Source: Basidiobolus heterosporus B8920 (taxonomy: Eukaryota > Basidiobolomycota > Basidiobolomycetes > Basidiobolales > Basidiobolaceae). Taken from it: DNA of 10,767 nt. Below are positions 1 to 7,771 of this stretch, one piece after another (the first letter of the stretch is position 1; each line of letters opens with the position of its first letter). The notes below the pieces were generated by a model. The model was not told the DNA's origin. It did no database searches and saw only the letters and a program-made list of their open reading frames with translations. A program made the translations under genes and the position numbers. The stretch covers positions 1 to 10,767 of the forward strand of contig JNET01032738.1 in the NCBI GenBank assembly GCA_000697455.1. Reading direction: 5' to 3'.

Positions 1-1387
<1,387 letters not shown>

Positions 1388-1629
1388 TCGAGTCTATCTC
1401 TCTTCGTCCCGTCCCTTTTTGCTCATTAGATGGCATGGCATGCTATAACAATCATATATTACCCTTTAGTTATTCACAAAAACGCGTACCAATTAAAATG
1501 ATGATGCCTAACCCTATTATTAATTGTATGGAGTGATAACCTAGAGGTTTTATTCATGCAACCACAAATAATAATACAAAAACCATTTCGAAACTTGTGG
1601 GGGGAAAGAGTGGTTTTATGTGAGGCTCT
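1388..1629. other. convergent 3' flanks of the MAP kinase and small Hsp genes
   Basis: 242 bases between two stop codons facing each other. AT-rich with several AATAATA and TTATTAA stretches that could serve 3'-end formation on either strand. No additional gene seen. Confidence 0.6.
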
Positions 1630-2052
1630 CTAGACGATGCTGATCTTCTTGGGAGAGTTATCCTCTTTCTTTTCAATCTTCACTTCCAGAATGCCATCTT
1701 TGTAGGCAGCGTTGATCTTGGAAGTATCAACATCGTTCGGTAAAGGGATGTTTCTTTTGAAGTTGCCAAAACGACGTTCACAGAAATAAGTATTGCTTTG
1801 ACTGAGCTCTTTCTTCAGTGGAGATTCACCAGAAATGATGAGAGCGTTTCCTTGCACGTCAAGAGAAATGTCTTCCTTACGTACACCGGGAAGTTCGGCA
1901 TGGACAGTTAGTTCTTTACCATTATCGGACATGTCGATATTCGGGGTCCAGTAGTCGCCAAAGCGCCGACCACCAAAAAAGGAGGTGAAGAATTGGTCTA
2001 GTTCACTGTCAAGTTCACACTCTTGTCTTGAACGGTAAGAAAATAAAGACAT
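1630..2052 (-). CDS. small heat-shock protein (Hsp20/alpha-crystallin family)
   Basis: Intronless, 140 residues, starting at the ATG at 2052-2050. The frame stays open upstream to about 2160, but that extension has no ATG and only a TTG, and it would cover the TATA-like and repeat sequences, so I take 2052 as the start. The product has a short N-terminal arm rich in Phe and Arg (MSLFSYRSR, then FFTSFFGGRR). An alpha-crystallin domain follows, from about residue 36 to 126, with ELPGV at 53-57 and the family motif A-x3-G-I-L at 116-122. A C-terminal tail carries an I-x-I element (ISI, 137-139), which in this family docks onto neighbouring subunits. Small Hsps are ATP-independent holdases that keep unfolding proteins soluble, normally in the cytosol as large oligomers. 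The length is typical of fungal 16 kDa members. HSE-like sites upstream fit heat induction. Confidence 0.95.
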   Translation of the reverse strand: MSLFSYRSRQECELDSELDQFFTSFFGGRRFGDYWTPNIDMSDNGKELTVHAELPGVRKEDISLDVQGNALIISGESPLKKELSQSNTYFCERRFGNFKRNIPLPNDVDTSKINAAYKDGILEVKIEKKEDNSPKKISIV

Positions 2053-2064
2053 GCTAGTGAAGAG

Positions 2065-2106
2065 TTTGAATTGAGATTGGGATTGGGATTGGAATTGGAA
2101 TTGAAA
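2065..2106 (-). repeat. hexanucleotide tandem repeat in the small Hsp leader
   Basis: On the plus strand there are six consecutive 6-base units at 2071-2106 (TTGAGA, TTGGGA, TTGGGA, TTGGAA, TTGGAA, TTGAAA), preceded by the related TTTGAA at 2065-2070. On the gene strand this is a pyrimidine/A-rich CAATTC/CAATCC run, 13 bases upstream of the ATG. It most likely lies in the 5' untranslated region. Whether it affects translation is unknown. Confidence 0.85.
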
Positions 2107-2111
2107 CAATG

Positions 2112-2158
2112 GAATTTTCGTGGTGAAGCAGTGAATTCTTGGATATTTAAGAAATTTC
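2112..2158 (-). promoter_or_regulatory. heat-shock-element-like sites and TATA-like box of the small Hsp gene
   Basis: Two canonical GAA-nn-TTC pairs are present, at 2112-2119 (GAATTTTC) and 2151-2158 (GAAATTTC). The second extends to an imperfect three-unit HSE, TTTaaGAAatTTC, at 2146-2158. A TATA-like TTAAATAT (gene strand) at about 2143-2150 overlaps it, roughly 90 bases before the ATG. GAA-nn-TTC alternation is the known binding pattern of heat-shock factor; actual binding here is inference. Confidence 0.5.
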
Positions 2159-2410
2159 AATGGTCTTTCGTAATCATTGGAATCTATTTCTATGGGAATT
2201 ATTGATCTACCATTCGACGATTCCTTGATGCGCTTTACTTTAAAGGAACCCTATTGCACTGCGGAATACGCTCAAACGCTCATATGATTTTGTAAAGTTT
2301 CCTGCGGAATGTAGCCATGTTCTCTTCTCATTATACAACCAATGCTAATTGACAGGTTAAAATCAAGACTAATTTATTAAGAGTACTCTAAAATGCAGTA
2401 TATTAGAAGA

Positions 2411-2869
2411 TTAAAGTAAATATGCAACAGCACCCAAAATGATTCCAGCGGTACCAAGGGTAACAGAGGACAACACAGAACCACCAGAGAAAATGCTAAC
2501 TGTGGTGGAGGTTTGACTGGGGTTGGAGCCGGAACCACTGGCAGTATTTGGTGTGGTAGCGGCAGGGTTGGTAGAGAGCTGAATACCTACACAAACCTTA
2601 GACTGCTCTTGCACCTGGCTTGGATAGTAATTGTAGATTTTTGAGTCCTTGGTACAGGAATTGAAGCAGTGTACAGCATCATCAGCCTGGCGGCAGATGC
2701 AGACTTTATCACTGGGCAAACAGTTGCTAGCGATGGCATTGTTACGGCATTTTGCATAGGTAGTGGGATCTTCACAGGTACTGTTAGAAACAAGGTCGGG
2801 AAGAAATAGGTCAGCCGAAACACATGTAACAGCAAATGCAGTAAGAGCGAAGGTGGAAGAAAATTTCAT
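2411..2869 (-). CDS. secreted GPI-anchored eight-cysteine (CFEM-like) Ser/Thr-rich protein A
   Basis: Intronless, 152 residues, with ATG at 2869-2867. Residues 1-19 form a signal peptide ending in VSA. The mature part has eight cysteines at 32, 41, 50, 57, 59, 68, 72 and 93, giving C-x8-C-x8-C-x6-C-x-C-x8-C-x3-C-x20-C. A Ser/Thr/Asn-rich stalk (about 99-135) follows, then a hydrophobic C-terminus (about 136-152) without a charged tail, as expected for a GPI-attachment signal. The likely place is the plasma membrane or cell wall. The layout resembles the fungal GPI-anchored serine-threonine-rich family, related in cysteine pattern to CFEM domains. D54 sits in C-x3-D-x2-C-x-C, the place of the heme-coordinating Asp in CFEM hemophores, but the first two cysteines are further apart than in classical CFEM (x8, not about x3). 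Heme binding is therefore open. It is paralogous to the next gene upstream. Confidence 0.85.
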   Translation of the reverse strand: MKFSSTFALTAFAVTCVSADLFLPDLVSNSTCEDPTTYAKCRNNAIASNCLPSDKVCICRQADDAVHCFNSCTKDSKIYNYYPSQVQEQSKVCVGIQLSTNPAATTPNTASGSGSNPSQTSTTVSIFSGGSVLSSVTLGTAGIILGAVAYLL

Positions 2870-2946
2870 GGACGATTAGGTTGGTTGAGAGGACCAGCTC
2901 GGTGGTAAATAAAGATGTAAGGGACTTTATGGATTGTGTTTATTGT

Positions 2947-2952
2947 TATATA
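2947..2952 (-). promoter_or_regulatory. TATA box of GPI protein A
   Basis: TATATA within TCTATATAAC on the gene strand, about 78 bases before the ATG at 2869. The same spacing is seen before the paralogous gene. The remainder of the interval 2870-3194 holds this promoter and the 3' end of the next gene; I see no other gene in it. Confidence 0.5.
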
Positions 2953-3194
2953 GATTTCTGGTGGTCGAAGAAAACCATCAACGTTCCACTGATTTAGAAC
3001 TTACAAATGCAGTGCTCCCTTGATAATTTTTCATTCGTGGAGTGGCAAATGATATTAGGCAGTGGGAAGCAAGTGGGTTTTATGAGTTGCTACACAAAGG
3101 ACTAATCTGGTTAATGCCTAACCTATTTATAGACTATTCTCGATACTCAAATATAAATTGAATTACTCCCCATCTATTAGATTCAGGGGCGAAA

Positions 3195-3710
3195 CTATAT
3201 CACGTAACTGATCAGACCTGCTATGCCTACAAGTCCCAAGCTTAACTCGGCTCTACCAGCACTCGATTGCTTAGTCTGCTCAGCTCCGTTAGAAGGCTTT
3301 GCAGGCGCTTGCGACATCGTTGCCGAGGCCGTAGTCTGGGGGCTGGTTGACTTGATGTCTGAAGCACTTGACATCAGGGTGGAGGAAGGCGATACCGAGG
3401 CTGAGGTTGCAGCATTACACCATTTAGTTACTTCACTTTGCTGGGACACACCCAGTCCAGCAATTCTTGGATCCTTGGTACAGTAGTTGACGCAAGCAAC
3501 TAGAATCTCGGCTTGCTTACAGTTGCATAAGTTGTCAGTGGGTGAGCAATTAGTGACTAAGGCGTTATCGATACATTGATTATAGGTGTCCGGAGCTTCA
3601 CATTGATTTCCAGCCCCAGCTTTGATCAAATAATTGGTAGCAGCTTGTGTACCAGCAATGAAATAAAGGGTGTAAAGGATAGTGAATGCCTTGATAGTAA
3701 ATGGCTTCAT
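3195..3710 (-). CDS. secreted GPI-anchored eight-cysteine (CFEM-like) Ser/Thr-rich protein B
   Basis: Intronless, 171 residues, with ATG at 3710-3708. A signal peptide (1 to about 23, ending in GTQA) is followed by eight cysteines at 37, 46, 55, 62, 64, 73, 77 and 98. The spacing C-x8-C-x8-C-x6-C-x-C-x8-C-x3-C-x20-C is exactly that of protein A. D59 is in the C-x3-D-x2-C-x-C position. The Ser/Thr/Ala-rich stalk (about 99-150) is longer than in A and contains more Lys and Gln. The C-terminal segment from about 154 to 171 is hydrophobic and ends VI, fitting a GPI signal; the anchor site is probably in the small residues SSAG at 149-152. Over the Cys domain I count by hand about 29 identities in 62 positions with A, so the pair looks like a tandem duplication. 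The antisense open frame at 3223-3486 is a shadow. Confidence 0.85.
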   Translation of the reverse strand: MKPFTIKAFTILYTLYFIAGTQAATNYLIKAGAGNQCEAPDTYNQCIDNALVTNCSPTDNLCNCKQAEILVACVNYCTKDPRIAGLGVSQQSEVTKWCNAATSASVSPSSTLMSSASDIKSTSPQTTASATMSQAPAKPSNGAEQTKQSSAGRAELSLGLVGIAGLISYVI

Positions 3711-3780
3711 TGAAAGTATTAATTAAATCGAATGAGGGGGCGGTCGTAAGGGTGATTGATAATAAATTGGCGAAGCAGAG

Positions 3781-3788
3781 TTTTATAT
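3781..3788 (-). promoter_or_regulatory. TATA box of GPI protein B
   Basis: ATATAAAA on the gene strand, 71-78 bases before the ATG at 3710, closely matching the TATA-to-ATG distance of protein A. The interval 3711-4111 otherwise contains only the 3' flank of GPN3. A long plus-strand open frame there (3839-4273) overlaps the last GPN3 exon and is not supported as a gene. Confidence 0.55.
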
Positions 3789-4111
3789 CTTTCCATAACC
3801 CGAAGAATCCATGAACCTTTCAACATGACCTGCTGGTTGTGAACAGGTTTTTGAAGTGGATGGTTATTTTCTCAACTGTATCCCAACTGCACTCCAACTT
3901 TGCATTGAATTTGAATGTGTTACTAGCTTCACTTACTAGTCAAACCAATAACGGAAACTTTAATGAATATATTCTAGACTCTATACTGCATAGTACATCA
4001 CATCGCATGGATGAAAATTTAAGCTGTAGTAGGGCTTGTGTGCGTGCATTCTACTTGGGATTGGTACCATTTTGGTCAAAGGGAAAGGTAAGACTCAGGA
4101 GAAGCTGGAGC

Positions 4112-5328
4112 CTATTCGTCGTATTCGACCTCATCATCCTGTGGCTCTTTTGGCTCAATGTCTTCACCGTATTGCATGGCATTGTCGATTTGGGCCAGAG
4201 TGTAGGTGATGGAATCCTCATCGTTTGGGTTCAATGGGATAAAGTTGACCATGTTGTAATCGTCAATCTATGAATGGCATCGAGTTAGTGCTTTCATGAG
4301 ACTAGAATAAGAATATGCGAAAAGTGCTCTACCAGTTGTACAATGGCTTCATTAAGACTGTGGAAGCGAGGACTCGTATGGGCATTCACGTCATCAATCA
4401 ACAACGTGGGGTCAGTTTCCAGATATCTATCGAGTTGTCGAGAGTTGACATTGGGACTGACAAGATCCATCTTTGACATCACATTGATATGGGGGATCTC
4501 CAGATTGATCATGGCTGACATGGCACTTAAAACTCCCGAGAAATATTTGGATTTGTCCTCGATGAATTGACTCTCCAAGAGGTACACCCCGCATATGCTG
4601 AAATTCCATCGTTGGAGAGTCTCGCACATGCGTTTCATGATCGGGAAATGGGTGTACAATTCGATCTGGCCTAGTTGCAGGGAGTTTTCAAACATCGTTA
4701 ACCCTTGGATTCCCTAGAGCTTAAGTCAAACTCACTATACCAGGACAATCTATAATCAAGTAGTCATCTTCATAGTCACCGAGCTCTTCTTCCAACCAGT
4801 CGATATTGTTTAAAAGGAATGTGATTCTGCGTTAAGGACGATAAATAGGAACCATCAAACAACGATATTTGTTTCAATTAAAGGATATTCAAGACAATAG
4901 ATCAAGCCACCATTTGGTCCGTAGTCTAATTCATCCATTACATCCTCTAGGGTGATAAGCTCGCGAATGTCTAGAAACTTAAGGTTCAGTAGGGTGTTCC
5001 TAGTCAGATCTGAAAAACATTTGTACCGATGGTGGGTTCGTAAGTGAAATGCTCGGCAGCTGGATCCAGGTTGACCAAATGAACCGATCTGCCAATACTT
5101 TGGCAATGTGTCATAATGGTCGAGCAAAAGGTGGACTACGTGAATCCGATTTAGTTCAAGGTAAACGAGTCTCTTACATAAGCAATTATTGAGTTACCTT
5201 CCCGCTTCCAGCAGGGCCCATAACTAACTGACAGTGTTTACCCCTATGAAAGTAACGGTCAGAATTAATATTGTGGCTATTTATACGTGTGAAGCAAAGT
5301 GTGCATTGAAATTGGAAATATACTACAT
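4112..5328 (-). CDS. GPN3: GPN-loop GTPase 3 (RNA polymerase assembly/import factor)
   Basis: Seven exons on the minus strand: 5328-5327, 5243-5198, 5135-5027, 4970-4889, 4820-4741, 4670-4333 and 4267-4112. They join to 270 residues plus TAG, the usual Gpn3 length. The P-loop GPAGSGKS is at 10-17, NLDPAAE at 38-44, DIREL at 53-57, the GPN loop G70-P71-N72, the Walker B/G3 region DCPGQ at 104-108 and the guanine-specificity motif SKMD at 172-175. The C-terminus is acidic ([11 protein letters not shown]). Gpn3 pairs with Gpn1 in the cytoplasm and is needed for assembly and nuclear import of RNA polymerase II. The phrases [12 protein letters not shown] and GPNGGLIYC separate it from Gpn1 and Gpn2. 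Intron 4 is AT-AC (separate entry) and intron 1 appears to split the start codon. Upstream, 5329-5701 is AT-rich with two poly-A runs (5407-5413, 5436-5444) and no visible gene. Confidence 0.95.
4821..4888 (-). other. U12-type AT-AC intron (GPN3 intron 4)
   Basis: A 68-base intron read on the minus strand. It starts ATATCCTTT, an exact match to the minor-spliceosome 5' splice-site consensus, and ends CAC. It carries GTCCTTAAC, eight of nine bases of the U12 branch consensus TTCCTTAAC, with the branch region about 11 bases before the end, inside the known narrow window. Splicing at these points joins GA to A (Glu80) and continues [13 protein letters not shown], the expected Gpn3 sequence. No GT-AG choice that I tested keeps the frame: GTTGTT at about 4860 with the CAG at 4830-4832 gives a 3' frame that soon meets TGA and an intron of only 37 bases. 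Confidence 0.92.
5244..5326 (-). other. GPN3 intron 1, splitting the start codon (AT|G)
   Basis: The conserved N-terminus [15 protein letters not shown] begins directly after a CATAG acceptor, with no ATG nearby in the exon. Upstream, AT followed by a GTAGTA donor gives an 83-base intron whose removal makes ATG GGT AAA, that is [10 protein letters not shown], the expected Gpn3 start. A CTGAC branch-like site lies near the 3' end. An alternative uses the ATG at about 5306-5304 and a GTATAA donor and is also in frame (MHTLLHTGKHC). It is less like the family. Confidence 0.7.
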
Positions 5329-5701
5329 AGAAGAGGATTTCAAGTGTGTCTTGATAAATAAAAGAAGGATAGGTAGTTTAGGCTGTTTGGACTGAATATA
5401 ATTCGGTAAAAAAACGCTTTACTTCTGTTTGAGTTAAAAAAAATCAAAGCAGTCATCATTCAAATCGGTTGATTGTGCTGGTTAGTACTGGCATTTGATT
5501 TAGCATTTTTTTGCTAGTGAGGATTCAGCCAGAGCTGCAAGTAATTGATTACTATGAATATTTCGAGCAATGTATTTATTATTCACAAGGATTTAGTGGA
5601 AGTTAAATATTCTAGAAATTTAAATTTGTAAAGGTGAGATAAACTGAATGGATTCTGATTTAAATACATATATTGCGTTAGAATAAAAGGCTACATCATG
5701 T

Positions 5702-6100
5702 TCAATAATCTTCGAGTAAAAGCGAATTCCTGTTATTCTTTTTGGTTTCTACTTCAAGCGAACTGACCATTTCCAACAGCTCTTCTACCCCTTCGTCATT
5801 TTCCTCAATCAGCTGTGACAGTGAGCGGACTAGCGCATCTTGTGTACGTTCTAATTGATCAATAGATTCAATAATAGGAGTTTGTGGGGACTCTTCGTAT
5901 TCAACAAAGCCCTTCAACATTTTGTTTGGTAAGCGAAGAACCTTCAACATTATGTACGTCTGTTGAGCAGCCTTGTCTTTGAATCGTGAAAAGTACTCAA
6001 ACATAGGCATTAGATATGGCTTCAGGGTGACAAGCTTGAGATATTGCTGCAGAACTTCGAGTAAACTCCGAAGTGTTCGAATCGAGGTAGTGGTTGACAT
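5702..6100 (-). CDS. hypothetical protein with a basic N-terminus and acidic coiled-coil C-terminus
   Basis: Single-exon frame of 132 residues from the ATG at 6100-6098 to TGA. I do not recognise the family. The first 34 residues carry Arg and Lys but only one acidic residue, with leucines spaced as in an amphipathic helix (LRSLLEVLQQYLKLVTL). A middle part (about 35-68, FEYFSRFKDKAAQQ and MLKVLRLPNKML) is helical and basic. Residues 75-115 are rich in Glu/Leu/Ile in a heptad-like pattern (IDQLERTQDALVRSLSQLI), suggesting a coiled coil. The last residues are charged. A TATA-like element lies 70 bases upstream. Its position between GPN3 and a possible divergent small gene says nothing about its role. 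It could be a small adaptor or complex subunit. An unseen 5' exon cannot be excluded, because TTTCATAG at about 6113-6120 (minus strand) resembles an acceptor. Confidence 0.55.
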   Translation of the reverse strand: MSTTTSIRTLRSLLEVLQQYLKLVTLKPYLMPMFEYFSRFKDKAAQQTYIMLKVLRLPNKMLKGFVEYEESPQTPIIESIDQLERTQDALVRSLSQLIEENDEGVEELLEMVSSLEVETKKNNRNSLLLEDY

Positions 6101-6169
6101 GTTGAAACAGGCCTATGAAATACCGTATTGAGTTGAAATGCTTGCGTTAGACACAGATGAACAGCCCGA

Positions 6170-6177
6170 TATAAATA
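6170..6177. promoter_or_regulatory. TATA-like element between divergent candidate genes
   Basis: TATAAATA on the plus strand (TATTTATA on the minus strand). It is 70 bases upstream of the ATG at 6100, the same distance as for the two GPI genes, so it may serve the minus-strand gene. A second TATATAT at 6290-6296 lies 48 bases before the plus-strand ATG at 6344. Confidence 0.4.
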
Positions 6178-6343
6178 AGCTTCGATCTTTATCATTCAGT
6201 TTTCATTTAACCTATACAACACAATCGGGATGACAGATATTTGGGTCCTGGTTGTAGTCAAAAAGACATGAACCCTACAGGATTCATCTTATATATCCCA
6301 CAAACCCAGTAATAAGCCCACCATCCAACACAACATATGCACC

Positions 6344-6613
6344 ATGAGAATGGATTTTAGTGACACGCAGATACAAGTCTATGCTCACTTCCACGTTACT
6401 GTAACACACATGAGGTACTGTTTGAAATGGAATCCTCTGCATGTAGGAGAGTGCGAAATGGGCTCCACGTTGCTCGGAAATTCAGCCGAATCAACCCACA
6501 CAGTCCAGGCTATTTTAATCTACGAAATAAATCGCAGGATCCGGCTTATGCTGGTGCATGAATCCTGGACCGTCGGTGGATGTAAAGGTGGCATACCTCA
6601 TGCTGTGTATTGA
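6344..6613 (+). CDS. candidate small protein of 89 residues, no recognised family
   Basis: An open frame from the ATG at 6344 (context CACCATGAG) to TGA at 6611-6613. It is the only sizeable open frame between the 132-residue gene and the uS5m gene, and it does not overlap either. TATATAT at 6290-6296 is suitably placed. The product has alternating hydrophobic residues, several His and four Cys (positions 26, 37, 80 and one nearby in the C-terminal third at most by eye), no signal peptide and no membrane segment. I cannot name a domain. The size is within what chance allows in 600 bases, so it remains a candidate. It would be convergent with the uS5m gene, 98 bases away. Confidence 0.3.
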   Translation: MRMDFSDTQIQVYAHFHVTVTHMRYCLKWNPLHVGECEMGSTLLGNSAESTHTVQAILIYEINRRIRLMLVHESWTVGGCKGGIPHAVY

Positions 6614-6711
6614 ATGGAGGTTTTTATTCCGAAGTTTTGAGACCAATGATGGTTGAGTTTTTCAAATGAGGAGTCTAAAACATGCTAAGTGAAAAAAGAT
6701 ATGATAGAGAT

Positions 6712-7771
6712 TTATGAGGAGGCACCGTAGTACATGTGTTGGACATCGACTAATTTCTTGCCTCGAGCTTTGGCGATCTGTTCGGGGTCTCTTTGTTTTT
6801 GCAGAGCCTCGAATGTGGCCTTGATGACATTGATGGGATTGCGGGAGCCACGAACCTTGCTACTGATATCTTGGATTCCTACGCATTTGCAGATTTCATG
6901 AACATACAGGTTGGATCTGTTGCCAAAACCTATGGAAAGAGCCGATTAAATAATGCCAAAAAAATACATATTAAGTAACTGCCTTTACCAGGTGGTCTAG
7001 AGAATAACAAAAGGTTGGTAGCCTTGAATTTGTGTTCAATATCATGAAACAATGTTCTGTCGTCGTAGCGATCGAAGTAAGTGATGTTCTTGATGGCACG
7101 GAGTGTGGCTTTCTGAACAGCTCTACCAGCATCGGAGTCTTTTCCTTCTCCATATCCAGCTGCACCGTTTCCATTTCCAACGACAACAAGGGCAGACATT
7201 GAGGGGATTTTGCCTTTTCTAGTCATGTTAACTGTTCTTCTCATGGATAGAACCTTCTTTTGAAGACCACGGAATTGCTCGTACGTGATACCAAGCTCTT
7301 CGGAGTAAACGAGCTCCTCATCAACACTTTTAGCCACCGCTGGTGGGGTCTCTGGGATAGGTAGGAAGCCATATTCATCATCAGATTCGTTCATGAATAA
7401 TTTCTCTTCTTCCGGAGTCAAATGATCAAGAACTGGATCGGTCTTTGAGAAGTCTGGGAGCAATTGCGTAGGATCATTAATGCGAAGTCTACGAGGTTTG
7501 CCATTGGGATGGAACTTTGGTACGACTTCAACGCCCTGTACTTGTGAGCTAGAGAACGTTCGAGTGAAACCGACAGAAACGGCTCCTCTAGCTATATTTA
7601 CATAAGGTTGATAAAATAGGTGGTTAGTGAATATGACATGAATAAACTAAGCCTATATTATATTCTTGACATGTGTATCTTGCATGGTATATGAGACTGA
7701 CCAAAAGTTCCAAAGGCTTGAGTGTTGTGAGCAAATTTAAGTAGCTGGAGGCCTCGAGTAAGCGAATTCAT
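6712..7771 (-). CDS. MRPS5: mitochondrial small-subunit ribosomal protein uS5m
   Basis: Three exons on the minus strand, 7771-7702, 7591-6989 and 6929-6712, joining to 296 residues plus TAA; introns are 110 and 59 bases. The N-terminus MNSLTRGLQLLKFAHNTQAF, then RGAVSVGFTRTFSSS, is rich in Arg/Lys/Ser and lacks acidic residues, as in a mitochondrial presequence; the first intron falls within it. The S5 N-terminal RNA-binding domain runs from about 138 to 205 (MRRTVNMTRKGKIPSMSALV, then VGNGNGAAGYGEGK). The C-terminal S5 domain follows from RPPGFGNRSNLYVHE (222 on) through GSRNPINVIKATFEAL. Bacterial S5 lines the mRNA entry and decoding region of the small subunit; uS5m takes that place in the mitoribosome. 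Between the presequence and the S5 domain is an acidic, proline-containing linker. The gene is divergent from the Air-type gene. Confidence 0.94.

Noticed and set aside
2053-2160. N-terminal extension of the small Hsp that would look like a basic mitochondrial presequence
   Set aside because: The frame is open but contains no ATG (only a TTG at 2160), and it covers the TATA-like box, HSE-like sites and hexamer repeat. The ATG at 2052 gives a normal-length protein.
3839-4273. Plus-strand open frame of about 144 codons
   Set aside because: Its second half is antisense to the last GPN3 exon, which has clear homology; the first half is the GPI gene promoter and GPN3 3' flank. No protein family is recognisable and it opens with a non-ATG codon.
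4860-5127. Single-exon reading of GPN3 ending [13 protein letters not shown]
   Set aside because: Reading through the AT-AC intron gives a stop soon after and loses the conserved [12 protein letters not shown] and DCPGQ region; it is a truncated shadow of the spliced gene.
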